Part shown: piece after piece, positions 16,536-26,743 of the stretch | Numbering within the stretch: the stretch's first letter is position 1 | Layout: each line of letters starts with the position of its first letter | NCBI RefSeq assembly: GCF_009746715.1 | Contig: NZ_VRKW01000004.1 | Coordinates: 62,001-126,000 of the forward strand | DNA length: 64,000 nt | DNA from: Ketobacter sp. MCCC 1A13808 | Lineage (GTDB): Bacteria > Pseudomonadota > Gammaproteobacteria > Pseudomonadales > Ketobacteraceae | Reading direction: 5' to 3' | Made by a program: the position numbers and the translations under genes | The notes under the pieces: generated by a model | What the model was told of the DNA's origin: nothing | Databases searched by the model: none | Seen by the model: the letters and a program-made list of their open reading frames with translations, nothing else

Positions 16536-18581
16536 TTATGGCTTAAATCGCTCTATCGCACTGGACAAAGCTTTTTCAAGTTCCCGTAGTGTATCATCCG
16601 GGGTATTGCCGGAAAGTGTTAAATTTGTAAGGTTTTTGCTATTTGAGTACTTAATTGACTCGACTATCTGATTGATTTCTTCAAGGTTACCGGACTGCTC
16701 GGGAAAACGGGTTTTCACCCGCCTCAGAAAGCTGGCAAGGCCTTCCCCCGGCTCCTTCACAATCCCTGATTTATCCAGTTTTTTGATCAGCTTCAGCACG
16801 AGCCTGTCACTGCGTTCCAGCCGGTGTAAGTTACGCCGGTCTATCAGCACGATTCCCGCCATCAGTAGAAGGACAGCAGCCCCTACTCCGCCCATCAACA
16901 GTGCTATACGCTGGGGGGTAACCTTGCCCAGTAATTTCGCGAACAAATCGGACTGACTTTCCTTGTTATAGGAGACAACATTCTTAACCCAAAGGTAATC
17001 AACGTAGTCAGCGAACAATCGCATTCGGGCAATAAGGGCAATGTTGCGTAACTTATCCGGCGAAAGCGGTGAATCATCCAGGAAACTACGATCGGAGCTG
17101 TCGTTAAGCGGACCAAATTCAATGCGGCTGGGGGCCACCGCTGCGGTCGGGTCAACCCGAACCCAGCCTTTCCCCTGAACCCAGTATTCAGCCCAGGCGT
17201 GCGCATCATATTGGTGGACCAGCAGATAACCACCGATTGGATGTAACGTGCCGCCCTGGTAACCGCCAACCATTCGGGCTGGAATACCGACTGCCCGCAT
17301 CATAAAAACATAGGCTCCGGCATAATGGGCACAGAAACCCTTTTGGGTATTGAATAGGAAATCATCAATGGAATTAATCCCCAATCTGGGCGGCCGTAAC
17401 GTGTAGACAAAGTTGCCGGTAAAAATCACATTAAGCAGTTTATCGCTGTATCGTTCCGGATCGTAACCGGCTTGCTCAAATAACCTGTCTGCATAACGAC
17501 GGCTTTGCGGGTCGGTTGCACCCGGCAAACTTGTTAAAGTTTGATATTCGGATTGTCCGATCTTATCTGCTTTGTATTGATAGTCAGGATAGCTAATGAC
17601 CTCGTAGCTGAGGTTTGTATTGATCGGTTCCTGATAAAATTGCATCAACGAATCCGTTGGGAAATGCTTTAACTTATCAATCTCGGCCCAGGGCATGGTA
17701 ATCAACCAGTTTTGACCGGTGGCATTGAGTAATACCCTGTACTTGATTGATCGGCTGCCTTTATCCATAGCCGATTTATATAAGGGCGACTGCGATTTTA
17801 AGTCCATCGCGTACCAGGTTCTGCCATCAAAACGATCGAATACAACGGCTCGCCAATAGCGTTGAGAATGATCCGGCACCTGACCTTCAAACTCCACCCT
17901 AAATGCCAATTTATCGGATCTTGATAACTCCGCGATGTCGCCAGGGCTAACCCGATCGCTTAACCCCACGGTGCTTGTCCCTTTACTCAGGTTAAGCTGC
18001 CAGACGGGACCTATTCGCGGAAACAGCAAAGAAAGCGCGACAAGTAACGGAATGGCCTGAAGAAACAGAATCAACGCTTTTTTCAACGGTCGCCAAACTA
18101 CAATGGTGGCATCAGTTTGGTTGAGTGCTATCAGTGCGGCTGTGATAAAAATTAACACTACCAATACATAAGCACTACTAAAGATAGAAAAGCTGAACAA
18201 AAACTCCGTCGCCAGGACAAAATAGGAAAGGATAATAATCAGAAAAGCATCCCGCTTGGTGTACATTTCCAGCAATTTAAATACATAAGCGGTAATCAGC
18301 AAACTCACCCCGGCATCCGGACCAAAGATGGTGCCGTGATGAAAAACGACTCCGAAAAAAGCCAGCATAACCAAGCCTAACCTCAGCAAACGATGCGGGA
18401 ACCGCAAGCGCTGGCGAAAGATTTGAATACGCCATATCAGAACACCCAAAAACACCGGTAGCAATCCGATAGGAAGCCGCGAAACATGCGGCATTATGGC
18501 AAGTGCGACACAGAGCACCAGAAGCACAAAAGCCGTTCGCGGCATAGGAAAAACCGGTTGATGCTTTACCTGCCCGCCCAT
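16536..18581 (-). CDS. tgpA: TgpA-type membrane transglutaminase (DUF3488-transglutaminase-DUF4129)
   Basis: The 681-residue protein has about six N-terminal membrane segments (residues 15-190) and a periplasmic transglutaminase-like domain. One more membrane segment follows at about 567-585, then a C-terminal DUF4129-like tail. The Cys-His-Asp triad is Cys417 (KGFCAHYAG), His461 (DAHAWAEYW) and Asp477 (RVDPTAA). Each is 13 residues beyond the positions reported for P. aeruginosa TgpA, an essential periplasmic enzyme. Its place after moxR and a DUF58 gene is the standard arrangement. The 26-bp gap to the next gene suggests one transcript with the downstream cassette. Its natural substrate is unknown. 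Confidence 0.93.
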   Translation of the reverse strand: MGGQVKHQPVFPMPRTAFVLLVLCVALAIMPHVSRLPIGLLPVFLGVLIWRIQIFRQRLRFPHRLLRLGLVMLAFFGVVFHHGTIFGPDAGVSLLITAYVFKLLEMYTKRDAFLIIILSYFVLATEFLFSFSIFSSAYVLVVLIFITAALIALNQTDATIVVWRPLKKALILFLQAIPLLVALSLLFPRIGPVWQLNLSKGTSTVGLSDRVSPGDIAELSRSDKLAFRVEFEGQVPDHSQRYWRAVVFDRFDGRTWYAMDLKSQSPLYKSAMDKGSRSIKYRVLLNATGQNWLITMPWAEIDKLKHFPTDSLMQFYQEPINTNLSYEVISYPDYQYKADKIGQSEYQTLTSLPGATDPQSRRYADRLFEQAGYDPERYSDKLLNVIFTGNFVYTLRPPRLGINSIDDFLFNTQKGFCAHYAGAYVFMMRAVGIPARMVGGYQGGTLHPIGGYLLVHQYDAHAWAEYWVQGKGWVRVDPTAAVAPSRIEFGPLNDSSDRSFLDDSPLSPDKLRNIALIARMRLFADYVDYLWVKNVVSYNKESQSDLFAKLLGKVTPQRIALLMGGVGAAVLLLMAGIVLIDRRNLHRLERSDRLVLKLIKKLDKSGIVKEPGEGLASFLRRVKTRFPEQSGNLEEINQIVESIKYSNSKNLTNLTLSGNTPDDTLRELEKALSSAIERFKP

Positions 18582-18584
18582 CCG

Positions 18585-19568
18585 TTAATACCTCGCCAAT
18601 GCTTCAAGACAGGCAGCTTGATGAGCTTTGCCACGATCGGGTGCAATATGTGTCCCGGGTAATATTAATCCGTATTCCAGATTGGTTTTTCCATACTCCA
18701 TAACTAAAAAACACATACGAGACAATTTTAGCTCAACATTCACAGCTGACATCTGATCCCAGTCCACCCAGATGGATTGGGACTGATAACCGTGAAACTC
18801 TTTGCTAAGCATAGTTCCGCGGCGGGCAAATGATTTCCAATCAACGATTTTCAGTGAGTCCGAGTGACGGTAAGCCCGTAAGCCGTCAAAGTCTTCATTC
18901 CCGTCAGACGAGCCTGCTGCACCATCTGCATGTCGCGCCGCCGATTGCGCAGACACTTCGCAAGCCACCGGTTTGGGATAGACAATGCAACTCATATTCA
19001 GGTCAACCCAGGTCCAGGCGCGGCATAAACCCAACGGGTATACGGATTGAATGCGCATTCTTCCCGGTTGATATCGGCCACGCACTTTGGTCGCTAACAG
19101 CATCTCCACTGAACAAGCCGTGTCGGTTAACAGATTCTGCGGGGCACATTCGTACCCTTCCCACAAGCACTGAATAGAGTGATGTTCTTTCTGTTTTGAC
19201 TTGGAAAAGCGGATATTAAATTGAGCCTCACTACCGGCAAAAGCAGGCTCCGTATTACCGGCGGTTACCGTCAGCGCCGATAGATTTGCAAAGGTTTGTA
19301 AAATCGTCACAACAAACAAACTGCCCATAAAAAAACTAAAATTAAGCAGCAGGTTATTGTCGTAGTTCACCCCGGCAAGAAAAAGTAATAAGGCTGTCGC
19401 GATATAAGCCAACCCCATCCAGGTAGGAAAAATAAATATCCGTCGTTGGTCCAGCACCACCTGTCTTTGTGGCGGAAGTCTGCGCTTCAGCCAGGCAATC
19501 CAACGCCCCCGGACATAACGGGTCACCGGATTATTGTTAAGCTTACGGTATAGCGAGAACGTCGACAT
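18585..19568 (-). CDS. DUF58 domain protein
   Basis: DUF58 proteins are partners of MoxR ATPases; their biochemical role is not settled. The 327-residue product has two membrane segments at about residues 50-95. After them comes a cytosolic or periplasmic domain holding the DUF58 core around GNEDFDGLRAYRHSDSLKIVDWKSFARR, which I give here in pieces: GNEDFDGLR, then AYRHSDSLK, then IVDWKSFARR. The gene overlaps moxR by 26 bases and ends 3 bases before tgpA. This tight packing supports a three-protein module. Confidence 0.9.
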   Translation of the reverse strand: MSTFSLYRKLNNNPVTRYVRGRWIAWLKRRLPPQRQVVLDQRRIFIFPTWMGLAYIATALLLFLAGVNYDNNLLLNFSFFMGSLFVVTILQTFANLSALTVTAGNTEPAFAGSEAQFNIRFSKSKQKEHHSIQCLWEGYECAPQNLLTDTACSVEMLLATKVRGRYQPGRMRIQSVYPLGLCRAWTWVDLNMSCIVYPKPVACEVSAQSAARHADGAAGSSDGNEDFDGLRAYRHSDSLKIVDWKSFARRGTMLSKEFHGYQSQSIWVDWDQMSAVNVELKLSRMCFLVMEYGKTNLEYGLILPGTHIAPDRGKAHQAACLEALARY

Positions 19569-20469
19569 GCTTCAGCAGTTCGTCCACTAATCGTATGCCT
19601 TCGTGTCCGGTAATGTCCTGTGAACCGGCCAGTCGGTGTTCCGCTACCGAAGGCAGAACAGCTTGCACATCTTCAGGGATAACATGCTCGCGACCACAGA
19701 CAAAAGCATAGGACTTGGCACTCTGAATAATCGCCATACCGGCGCGGGGCGACAATCCGAAATTGAAGTGATTGGACTCACGAGAATACGCCAGTACCCG
19801 CTGTACGTAATCCAGCAGTGCATCCGAAACAAATACTTTCTGGCATTGCTGCTGTAGATGCGCCAGTTCTTCTTTGGTGATCGCCGGTTTGAGTGTGGCC
19901 ATGTCCTGGCGAGGGTTATAACCCTTTAACAGTTTGCGCTCTACTTCGGGATCAGGATAACCAAGACTGATACACATTAAAAAGCGATCGAGCTGCGATT
20001 CGGGTAATGGAAACGTACCTGCCTGAGTAGCAGGGTTTTGGGTGGCGATCACGAAAAACGGGCTGGGTAGCGGATAGGTATGGCCATCTATTGTGACCTG
20101 TCTTTCCTCCATGGATTCCAGCAGTGCGCCTTGAGTTTTCGGCGTGGCACGATTAATTTCATCCGCCAGCAGCACCTCACTAAAGACGGGACCTGGACGA
20201 AATTCAAAATCAGCAGTGGATTGGTTAAAGATTGAAGTGCCGATAATATCTGCTGGCAGCAGATCACTGGTAAATTGCACCCGTTGGTATTGCAATCCCA
20301 TCACTCGGGCCAATGCGTACGACAAGGTGGTTTTACCCATGCCGGGTAAATCTTCGACCAGTAAATGTCCTTTTGCTAATAAACAAGCCAAGGCTAATTT
20401 GACCTGTTCTTCTTTGCCCAGTAATACGTTACCAAGCGCGGCAATTAGTAGAGGTACGGATTGGGACAC
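19543..20469 (-). CDS. MoxR family AAA+ ATPase
   Basis: MoxR ATPases act as chaperone-like AAA+ proteins for assembly or activation of partner complexes, often with VWA or DUF58 proteins. The 308-residue protein has Walker A in LPGMGKTTLS (about residues 41-50) and Walker B in LLADEINRA. Its sensor segment FVIATQNP and arginine-finger region are typical. It starts with GTG at 20469, preceded by GGAG six bases upstream. It is the first gene of the minus-strand run that reaches down to 10562. Whether all nine genes share one message is inferred from overlaps and short gaps. Confidence 0.93.
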   Translation of the reverse strand: MSQSVPLLIAALGNVLLGKEEQVKLALACLLAKGHLLVEDLPGMGKTTLSYALARVMGLQYQRVQFTSDLLPADIIGTSIFNQSTADFEFRPGPVFSEVLLADEINRATPKTQGALLESMEERQVTIDGHTYPLPSPFFVIATQNPATQAGTFPLPESQLDRFLMCISLGYPDPEVERKLLKGYNPRQDMATLKPAITKEELAHLQQQCQKVFVSDALLDYVQRVLAYSRESNHFNFGLSPRAGMAIIQSAKSYAFVCGREHVIPEDVQAVLPSVAEHRLAGSQDITGHEGIRLVDELLKHVDVLAIP

Positions 20470-20570
20470 CTGTTACTCCGGTTCAGGAATGGCTTAAGAA
20501 TGGAAAGGTTTGAACCCATCACACCCTTAAGTCTAGCAGGCTGTATTCCGTTTTGAGCGAATTACCTGAA

Positions 20571-21782
20571 CTAATCCGGGCGGTTGTTCGCTAGTCCTGA
20601 TAACCCGAGGTCCAGATCGGCTTTGATGTCACTGATGTGCTCGAGCCCGACGGCGACCCGGATCAGGTTTTCGGTAATGCCCGCTTTGCTTTTCGCATCG
20701 TCAGACAACCTGCCGTGAGTAGTGGTAGCAGGATGAGTAATCGTCGTTTTGGTGTCACCCAGATTGCCGGTGATCGATAAAAAGCGGGTGCTGTCTATTA
20801 CTTTCCACGCTTCCGCCCTGCCCCCTTTCACCCTGAACGAAAGTACACCGCCAAACGCCTGTTGCTGCGTACGCGCCAGTAAGTGCTGAGGATGACTGGG
20901 CAGCCCGGCATAATATACTTTTTCCACCCCGGGATGTTGCTCCAGCCAGTCAGCGAGACGCAGTGCATTAGCCGAATGGGCCTGCATTCGCAGACTCAGG
21001 GTTTCCAGCCCTTTCAAAAAAACCCAGGCATTAAAGGGGCTCATGGTCGGTCCTGCGCTGCGCAAGAAACCGAATACTTCTTCCATCAACTTGTCACTAC
21101 CGCAGACAGCACCACCGATACACCGGCCCTGCCCATCAAGAAATTTCGTTGCTGAATGCAGCGATATATCCGCTCCCAGCGCGAGAGGCTGCTGCAAAAC
21201 CGGAGTACAAAAACAGTTATCCACGACCAATAAGGCGTTGTTAGCGTGGGCCAGCTCCGCCAGCTGCGCGATATCTGCGACTTCACACAATGGATTAGAG
21301 GGGGTTTCCATGAACAGCATTCTGGTCTGACCGGTAATGGCTGCCTTCCATTCCTCTAAGTCTGTCAGATTGACAAAAGATGTTTTAACACCGAATTTGT
21401 GCAGATACTTTTCAAATAAAACATTGGTGGTGCCGAAGACACTGCGCGAGCAGATAACCTCATCGCCACTTTGCAGTAATGCCATTACAGTGCTAAGAAT
21501 GGCGGCCATCCCGGAGGACGTTGCAACGCAGCGCTCTGCCCCCTCTAATGCAGCAAGCCGCTGCTCGAAAGAGCGTACCGTTGGATTGGTAAAACGAGAA
21601 TAAATATTGCCTTTTTCTGCACCGGAGAATCGGGCTGCAGCCTGAGCAGCACTGTCAAAAACGTAGCTGGAAGTGGTAAATATCGGTTCACCGTGAGCAC
21701 CCTCATCCGTGGTCAGGCGACCGCTGCGAATGGCCAGGGTGTCTAAATGATATTGTTGAAAATCCTGTTCATCTATCGGCAT
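20571..21782 (-). CDS. metZ: O-succinylhomoserine sulfhydrylase MetZ
   Basis: MetZ forms homocysteine directly from O-succinylhomoserine and sulfide, a PLP reaction in methionine synthesis. The 403-residue protein belongs to the Cys/Met metabolism fold type I enzymes. The PLP lysine is Lys213 in HSATKFLDGQGR. The segments ATSSGMAAI and METPSNP bind the cofactor phosphate and ring. It follows purF by 34 bp on the same strand; purF-metZ is the order in Pseudomonas, and that context is the main reason to choose MetZ over cystathionine gamma-synthase or MetB. Confidence 0.9.
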   Translation of the reverse strand: MPIDEQDFQQYHLDTLAIRSGRLTTDEGAHGEPIFTTSSYVFDSAAQAAARFSGAEKGNIYSRFTNPTVRSFEQRLAALEGAERCVATSSGMAAILSTVMALLQSGDEVICSRSVFGTTNVLFEKYLHKFGVKTSFVNLTDLEEWKAAITGQTRMLFMETPSNPLCEVADIAQLAELAHANNALLVVDNCFCTPVLQQPLALGADISLHSATKFLDGQGRCIGGAVCGSDKLMEEVFGFLRSAGPTMSPFNAWVFLKGLETLSLRMQAHSANALRLADWLEQHPGVEKVYYAGLPSHPQHLLARTQQQAFGGVLSFRVKGGRAEAWKVIDSTRFLSITGNLGDTKTTITHPATTTHGRLSDDAKSKAGITENLIRVAVGLEHISDIKADLDLGLSGLANNRPD

Positions 21783-21816
21783 TATTTCGCGTCATTCCCA
21801 TCGTCGTTTCTTTGAG

Positions 21817-23340
21817 TTAGTCAGCGTTATGCAAATCGATACTTTCATCGTCCGCATTTACCACACTGCGTCCTTTTTTCTTTTTAGCCGAGTCATTTCG
21901 CTTCTGATCCAAGCGCATCAGGTAATCACTATCAATATCGCCTGTCACATATTCACCGCTAAAAACAGAACAATCAAATTCGGTGATATCCGGGTTACCT
22001 TCCTGTGATGCAGAAACCAGGTCTTCCAGATCCTGATATACCAACCAGTCAGCACCGATCAAAGTCTGGATTTCTTCAACGGTGCGGCCGTGGGCGATCA
22101 GTTCGCTGGCAGAAGGCATATCAATTCCATACACATTGGGATAGCAGACCGGTGGCGCAGCGGAAGCAAAATACACATTCTTCGCACCGGCATCCCGCGC
22201 CATCTCAATAATCTGATTGCATGTCGTCCCGCGTACGATCGAGTCATCAACCAATAACACATTTTTGCCCTGAAATTCCAGACCAATGGCATTGAGTTTC
22301 TGCCGCACGGATTTCCGACGTTCATTTTGACCCGGCATAATGAACGTACGACCGATGTAGCGGTTTTTTATAAACCCTTCCCTGAATTTCACGCCCAGGT
22401 TGTAAGCCAATTGCAGAGCAGAAGTCCTGCTGGTATCGGGTATCGGAATCACTACGTCTATATCATGGTCCGGCCAAACCCGCTTGATTTTATCAGCCAG
22501 CTTTTCCCCCATGCGCAGACGGGATTTATAAACTGAAATACCATCCATAATGGAATCAGGGCGCGCCAGGTAAACGTGCTCGAAAATACATGGCCGATAG
22601 ATCGGGTTCTCTGCGCATTGGCGTGTAAAGAGCTGGCCATCCATATTGATATAAATGGCTTCACCCGGCGCAATATCACGGACCAGCGTGAACCCCATTG
22701 CTTGCAATGCAACGCTCTCTGACGCAATCATATATTCGCTGCCGGCTTCAGTAACACGCTCGCCAAAACAAACCGGACGAATGCCACGCGGGTCTCTAAA
22801 ACCCACAATGCCGTATCCGGTGATCATCGCAACCACCGCATAAGCGCCACGACAACGCTGATGTACCGCGGATACCGCTGAAAAAATATCTTCTTCATTG
22901 GGCATCAGTTTACCCATTCGCTGCAATTCATGAGCAAAAATATTGAGCAGTACTTCGGAATCGGAATTGGTATTAATATGACGCAAATCAGTCTTGTAAA
23001 GATCTTCGCCAATTTCTGCAGCATTGGTTAGATTGCCGTTATGGGCCAGGGTAATACCATAGGGGGAGTTGACGTAGAACGGTTGCGCTTCCGCCGAGCT
23101 CGAAGAGCCTGCTGTGGGATAGCGCACATGCCCTATTCCCATATTGCCAATGAGCCGCCGCATATGGCGGGAACGGAACACGTCACGCACCATGCCGTTG
23201 TCTTTTCTCAGGTAAAGTTTGTCTTCGTCACAGGTGACGATGCCCGCAGCGTCCTGCCCTCTGTGTTGAAGTACGGTGAGTGCGTCATACAGAGTCTGAT
23301 TAACATTAGAACGGCCTACTATGCCGACTATTCCGCACAT
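21817..23340 (-). CDS. purF: amidophosphoribosyltransferase PurF
   Basis: PurF makes 5-phosphoribosylamine from PRPP and glutamine, the first committed step of purine synthesis. The 507-residue protein starts MCGIVGIVG; Cys2 becomes the N-terminal nucleophile of the glutaminase domain once Met is removed. The C-terminal phosphoribosyltransferase domain shows the PRPP loop [12 protein letters not shown]. The tail is basic and hydrophilic (KKKKGR). It lies 46 bp after cvpA, the same order as in E. coli and Pseudomonas. Confidence 0.97.
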   Translation of the reverse strand: MCGIVGIVGRSNVNQTLYDALTVLQHRGQDAAGIVTCDEDKLYLRKDNGMVRDVFRSRHMRRLIGNMGIGHVRYPTAGSSSSAEAQPFYVNSPYGITLAHNGNLTNAAEIGEDLYKTDLRHINTNSDSEVLLNIFAHELQRMGKLMPNEEDIFSAVSAVHQRCRGAYAVVAMITGYGIVGFRDPRGIRPVCFGERVTEAGSEYMIASESVALQAMGFTLVRDIAPGEAIYINMDGQLFTRQCAENPIYRPCIFEHVYLARPDSIMDGISVYKSRLRMGEKLADKIKRVWPDHDIDVVIPIPDTSRTSALQLAYNLGVKFREGFIKNRYIGRTFIMPGQNERRKSVRQKLNAIGLEFQGKNVLLVDDSIVRGTTCNQIIEMARDAGAKNVYFASAAPPVCYPNVYGIDMPSASELIAHGRTVEEIQTLIGADWLVYQDLEDLVSASQEGNPDITEFDCSVFSGEYVTGDIDSDYLMRLDQKRNDSAKKKKGRSVVNADDESIDLHNAD

Positions 23341-23386
23341 TCGCTTTACCTCGATACGTCGTGTTTAAAATCCAAAGCTTGTCAGG

Positions 23387-23887
23387 CTACTTCGCACTGA
23401 TGCCCATCAGGTTATGCCAAAGCAGTTGGCCCATTTCGGCGGTCCACTCTTCTACCATTAAAAAATGGGGTATTAAAATGGATTGCTTCCACCAGGGATC
23501 CAAAGGCATCTGGGTCATTCTGCTCAATACGGCCAAAGCAATCACCACCAATAAACTGCCCCTTAGCAGGCCGAAAACACTTCCCAACACCCTATCGGTG
23601 CCAGAAAGTCCGGTAGCTTGAACCAGGTGCTTCACCAAATGCTTGATCAGAGCGCCGACTATCAAGGTGGCAACGAACAACAATATAAACGCAATTGGTT
23701 GCCGTGCTGACGGTAACTCGATCCATTGGCTGAATACCACAGCCAGCGGCACGCTGAACAAACGAGCCACGATAAAAGCAGCGACCCAGGTTGCCAGAGA
23801 CAAGGCCTCTACCGTAAAACCACGATGCAGGCTCAAAGCCATGGAAATCAGTATACAGCCAATAATCAGGTAATCGGCGATGCTCAT
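23387..23887 (-). CDS. cvpA: CvpA family membrane protein
   Basis: The 166-residue protein has four predicted membrane segments and begins with the typical MSIADYLIIGCILISMALS pattern with Leu-His-Arg-Gly after it. CvpA is known from colicin V production in E. coli and is widely kept next to purF. Its molecular function is still unclear; links to envelope homeostasis have been reported. It is preceded by the SPOR-domain gene at an 86-bp gap and followed by purF. Confidence 0.92.
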   Translation of the reverse strand: MSIADYLIIGCILISMALSLHRGFTVEALSLATWVAAFIVARLFSVPLAVVFSQWIELPSARQPIAFILLFVATLIVGALIKHLVKHLVQATGLSGTDRVLGSVFGLLRGSLLVVIALAVLSRMTQMPLDPWWKQSILIPHFLMVEEWTAEMGQLLWHNLMGISAK

Positions 23888-23973
23888 TGTAGATGAATAC
23901 CGGAATCTGGAAGGTGTCTGGATGAAGGGCCGAATTCTAACAAAGCCGCCGTCAAAATCCTATTATCTTTCAC

Positions 23974-24549
23974 TTACGGAATGTACTTCAGAATCAGTGT
24001 TTTAACTTTAAATTCCTGCTCTAATCGGTTTTTTTGTTGTTCCAGGCGATACTTTCGTATTTCCGGCCCGACGTAGACTTTATACAGGTTGGAGACCGCA
24101 TGCGTATAGGCTTTAAAGCCCGCCTTATTAAGTTTGTCCCGCAGGGCATTGGCGTTCGCTGCGCTGGAAAACGCCCCCACCTGAATCACCCACGCATCCG
24201 CTAATTTGATATTTTCTTCCGTGGATTGCGCCTGAACCTGTATATCCACTTTTTTTTCCGCTTCGATATGCTCCTCCACAGTTGCGTTATCCGCCATTGT
24301 GGCCGGAATGGGTTCAGCATCCTGTTTTTGGTCAATCTGGCTTTGAATAGACCTACGCGCTGCCGCAGCATCCTCCTCAGCCGGCTGAAAATCGACGGAC
24401 TGAATCGAAAACGCCGGTTTATCCGGAATATCGTAGGCATTGACGTTAATTTGTTGTTTTTGCCCGTCGAATATCAAAGGTAACAATATGACAGCGAGAG
24501 CGATCAGCACCACAGCACCGACCAACCGTTGTTTTAGACTTTGATCCAA
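23974..24549 (-). CDS. dedD: DedD-like SPOR domain cell-division protein
   Basis: SPOR domains bind denuded peptidoglycan at the division septum. The 191-residue protein has a short cytoplasmic start and one membrane segment at about residues 9-27 (LVGAVVLIALAVILLPLIF). A charged linker follows, and a C-terminal SPOR domain begins near WVIQVGAFSSAANA at about residue 120. The start is TTG at 24549, supported by GAGGA about eight bases upstream. Placement between folC and cvpA is the conserved location of dedD. Confidence 0.9.
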   Translation of the reverse strand: MDQSLKQRLVGAVVLIALAVILLPLIFDGQKQQINVNAYDIPDKPAFSIQSVDFQPAEEDAAAARRSIQSQIDQKQDAEPIPATMADNATVEEHIEAEKKVDIQVQAQSTEENIKLADAWVIQVGAFSSAANANALRDKLNKAGFKAYTHAVSNLYKVYVGPEIRKYRLEQQKNRLEQEFKVKTLILKYIP

Positions 24550-24579
24550 CCGCTATGTCCTCTGTGAAGGTGGTTATGA

Positions 24580-25839
24580 TTATTCTTTAGCGAAGTTACA
24601 GTATTGTATAACTTCTGACACAGTATAGAAGGATCCGAACACAACAATCAGGTCATTCTTTGACAGGCGGGTCATTAATTGCTCACAGCAGCGGCCTGGA
24701 TGGGTTGAACAACGGCCAATGGTTGCTCCGGCTTGGGTTAATAGATCACTAATTTCACTGGCTGGTGCGCCTCTGGACGAGGCGGCATTTACCGGATACC
24801 AGGTGTCTACACAGGCAAGCAGCTCGAGCAACGTTTCGGTCACAGCCTTATCGTTCAACATGCCGACGATGCAATGAACCCGTTTATATTCTGACGACAA
24901 AAGAGATTTTGTTAACGCCCGGGCGGCATGAGGATTATGACCCACATCCAGCATTACGGCCGGCGCTTCATGCACAATCTGCTGTCGACCAGTCAGGCGG
25001 GTGTCCATTAACGCTTTTCTCAACTGCGGCTGGGTAATCGTAAAAGGACTGAGCACTAATGCCTGTAACGCGCTCAGGGCGTTGTCCAGGTATATTTGAG
25101 GATACGGCAGATGTTCTATTTGCTGGACTGTACGTGATTGACCCGCTGAAACGTCAGCCCGCCACTCCGTCTGATCGGTTAGAACGCTAAACTCCCGATT
25201 TCGTAGATACAGCTCCATTGCCTGACTGTTCGCATGCTCAACCACCGAGAGCGGTGGATTAGGATCGCCCATCACCAGCGGTTTGCCAGGCCGACCAATC
25301 CCGACCTTTTCAATACCGATGGCTTCCCTGTTCTCTCCAAGCCATTGCTGATGGTCAAGATCGATGCTGGTGACCACCGCAATATCCGGATCCCATATAT
25401 TAACCGCGTCCAGTCGCCCGCCCAGCCCCACTTCCAAAACCCAGGCATCCAGTTTTTTGCGCTGGAATATCCAGGCAGCTGCCAGTGTAGTGAATTCAAA
25501 ATAGGTGAGACTGATCTCTCCACGCGTCGCTTCGATTGCTTCGAATGCTGATATCAATTCCTGATCAGAACAAATCTGGCCATCAATACAAATTCGTTCA
25601 TTAAACTGAATCAAGTGGGGAGAGGTATATAATCCGACATGGTATCCGGCTTCCAGCAGCACATTGTGGATGAGCGTGGAAGTAGAGCCCTTTCCATTTG
25701 TACCAGCCACCGTAAAAACAAAGGCACCGGGTGCAATTACACCTAACCGCTGAGCCGCCTGTTTAACCCGCTCCAACCCCATGTCAATGGTCTTGAAGTG
25801 AAGCTTTTCAAGCCGGCTCAGCCAATCAGCCAGAGTCAT
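24580..25839 (-). CDS. folC: bifunctional folylpolyglutamate synthase/dihydrofolate synthase FolC
   Basis: FolC ligates glutamate to dihydropteroate and then adds further glutamates to folates, using ATP. The 419-residue protein is of normal length. The Mur-ligase-type P-loop is [10 protein letters not shown] at about residues 43-52. The [20 protein letters not shown] metal-binding region, in parts DAVNIWDPD and VVTSIDLDH, and the C-terminal DVGHNPHAA motif are intact. Its start overlaps the accD stop by 4 bases, so translation is probably coupled. Confidence 0.96.
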   Translation of the reverse strand: MTLADWLSRLEKLHFKTIDMGLERVKQAAQRLGVIAPGAFVFTVAGTNGKGSTSTLIHNVLLEAGYHVGLYTSPHLIQFNERICIDGQICSDQELISAFEAIEATRGEISLTYFEFTTLAAAWIFQRKKLDAWVLEVGLGGRLDAVNIWDPDIAVVTSIDLDHQQWLGENREAIGIEKVGIGRPGKPLVMGDPNPPLSVVEHANSQAMELYLRNREFSVLTDQTEWRADVSAGQSRTVQQIEHLPYPQIYLDNALSALQALVLSPFTITQPQLRKALMDTRLTGRQQIVHEAPAVMLDVGHNPHAARALTKSLLSSEYKRVHCIVGMLNDKAVTETLLELLACVDTWYPVNAASSRGAPASEISDLLTQAGATIGRCSTHPGRCCEQLMTRLSKNDLIVVFGSFYTVSEVIQYCNFAKE

Positions 25840-26705
25840 TCAGCGTTACTGCTCACCGGTAATAACTTACTCATTAAACGATGTAGCGTATCTTTCAGCT
25901 CGTTCCTGTGCACAATAATGTCGATAGCTCCATGTTCCAGCAGAAATTCGCTGCGCTGGAATCCTTCCGGCAATTTTTGCCGTACGGTTTGCTCAATGAC
26001 CCTTGGTCCGGCGAATCCAATTAATGCATTGGGCTCTGCCAAATTAATGTCGCCCAACATGGCCAAACTGGCAGAAACGCCACCATAAACGGGATCCGTC
26101 AACACGGAAAAGAAAGGCAACCGCTGCTCTTTCAGTTTCTCCAGTGCAGCACTGGTTTTCGCCATCTGCATCAACGAAAACAAAGCTTCTTGCATACGCG
26201 CACCACCACTGGCAGAGAAACACACCAGAGGACAGCGATTCTCAATGGCAACATTCACTGCCCGAACGAATTTCTCACCTACGATCGAGCCCATGGACCC
26301 GCCCATAAATTCGAACTCAAATGCAACTGCCACTACGGGATATTCGTTAACGACACCTTTAAAAGCCACCAGTGCGTCTTTCTCGCCCGTGGATTTCTGA
26401 GCCGCAACCAAGCGATCCTTATAGCGTTTGCTGTCTTTAAACTTAAGTCGATCAAACGGCTCCAAGTCCGCGGCCAGCTCTTCACGGCCCTCCGGATCAA
26501 GGAACAAATCAATGCGACGGCGGGCATTTACCCTCATGTGATGATCACACTTGGGACATACATCCAGGTTCTTTTCCAACTCCGGTCGATACAAGAATGC
26601 GCCACACTTAGCGCATTTGCGCCACAACCCCTCCGGGATGTCGCTCTTCTTGTGCGTGCTTCTCCCGACACTGGGTAGAATTTTTCCTAACCAGCTATTA
26701 CTCAT
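25836..26705 (-). CDS. accD: acetyl-CoA carboxylase carboxyltransferase beta subunit AccD
   Basis: AccD pairs with AccA to transfer CO2 from biotin to acetyl-CoA, giving malonyl-CoA for fatty acid synthesis. The 289-residue protein has the N-terminal four-cysteine zinc ribbon, Cys31, Cys34, Cys50 and Cys53. The crotonase-like carboxyltransferase core includes [13 protein letters not shown] and [11 protein letters not shown]. It lies between trpA (38-bp gap) and folC (4-base overlap), the usual trp-accD-folC order. Confidence 0.97.
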   Translation of the reverse strand: MSNSWLGKILPSVGRSTHKKSDIPEGLWRKCAKCGAFLYRPELEKNLDVCPKCDHHMRVNARRRIDLFLDPEGREELAADLEPFDRLKFKDSKRYKDRLVAAQKSTGEKDALVAFKGVVNEYPVVAVAFEFEFMGGSMGSIVGEKFVRAVNVAIENRCPLVCFSASGGARMQEALFSLMQMAKTSAALEKLKEQRLPFFSVLTDPVYGGVSASLAMLGDINLAEPNALIGFAGPRVIEQTVRQKLPEGFQRSEFLLEHGAIDIIVHRNELKDTLHRLMSKLLPVSSNAE

Positions 26706-26743
26706 ATAAAGTCATCCTGTTTTTCAGCCCTTTTATTAGTTTA

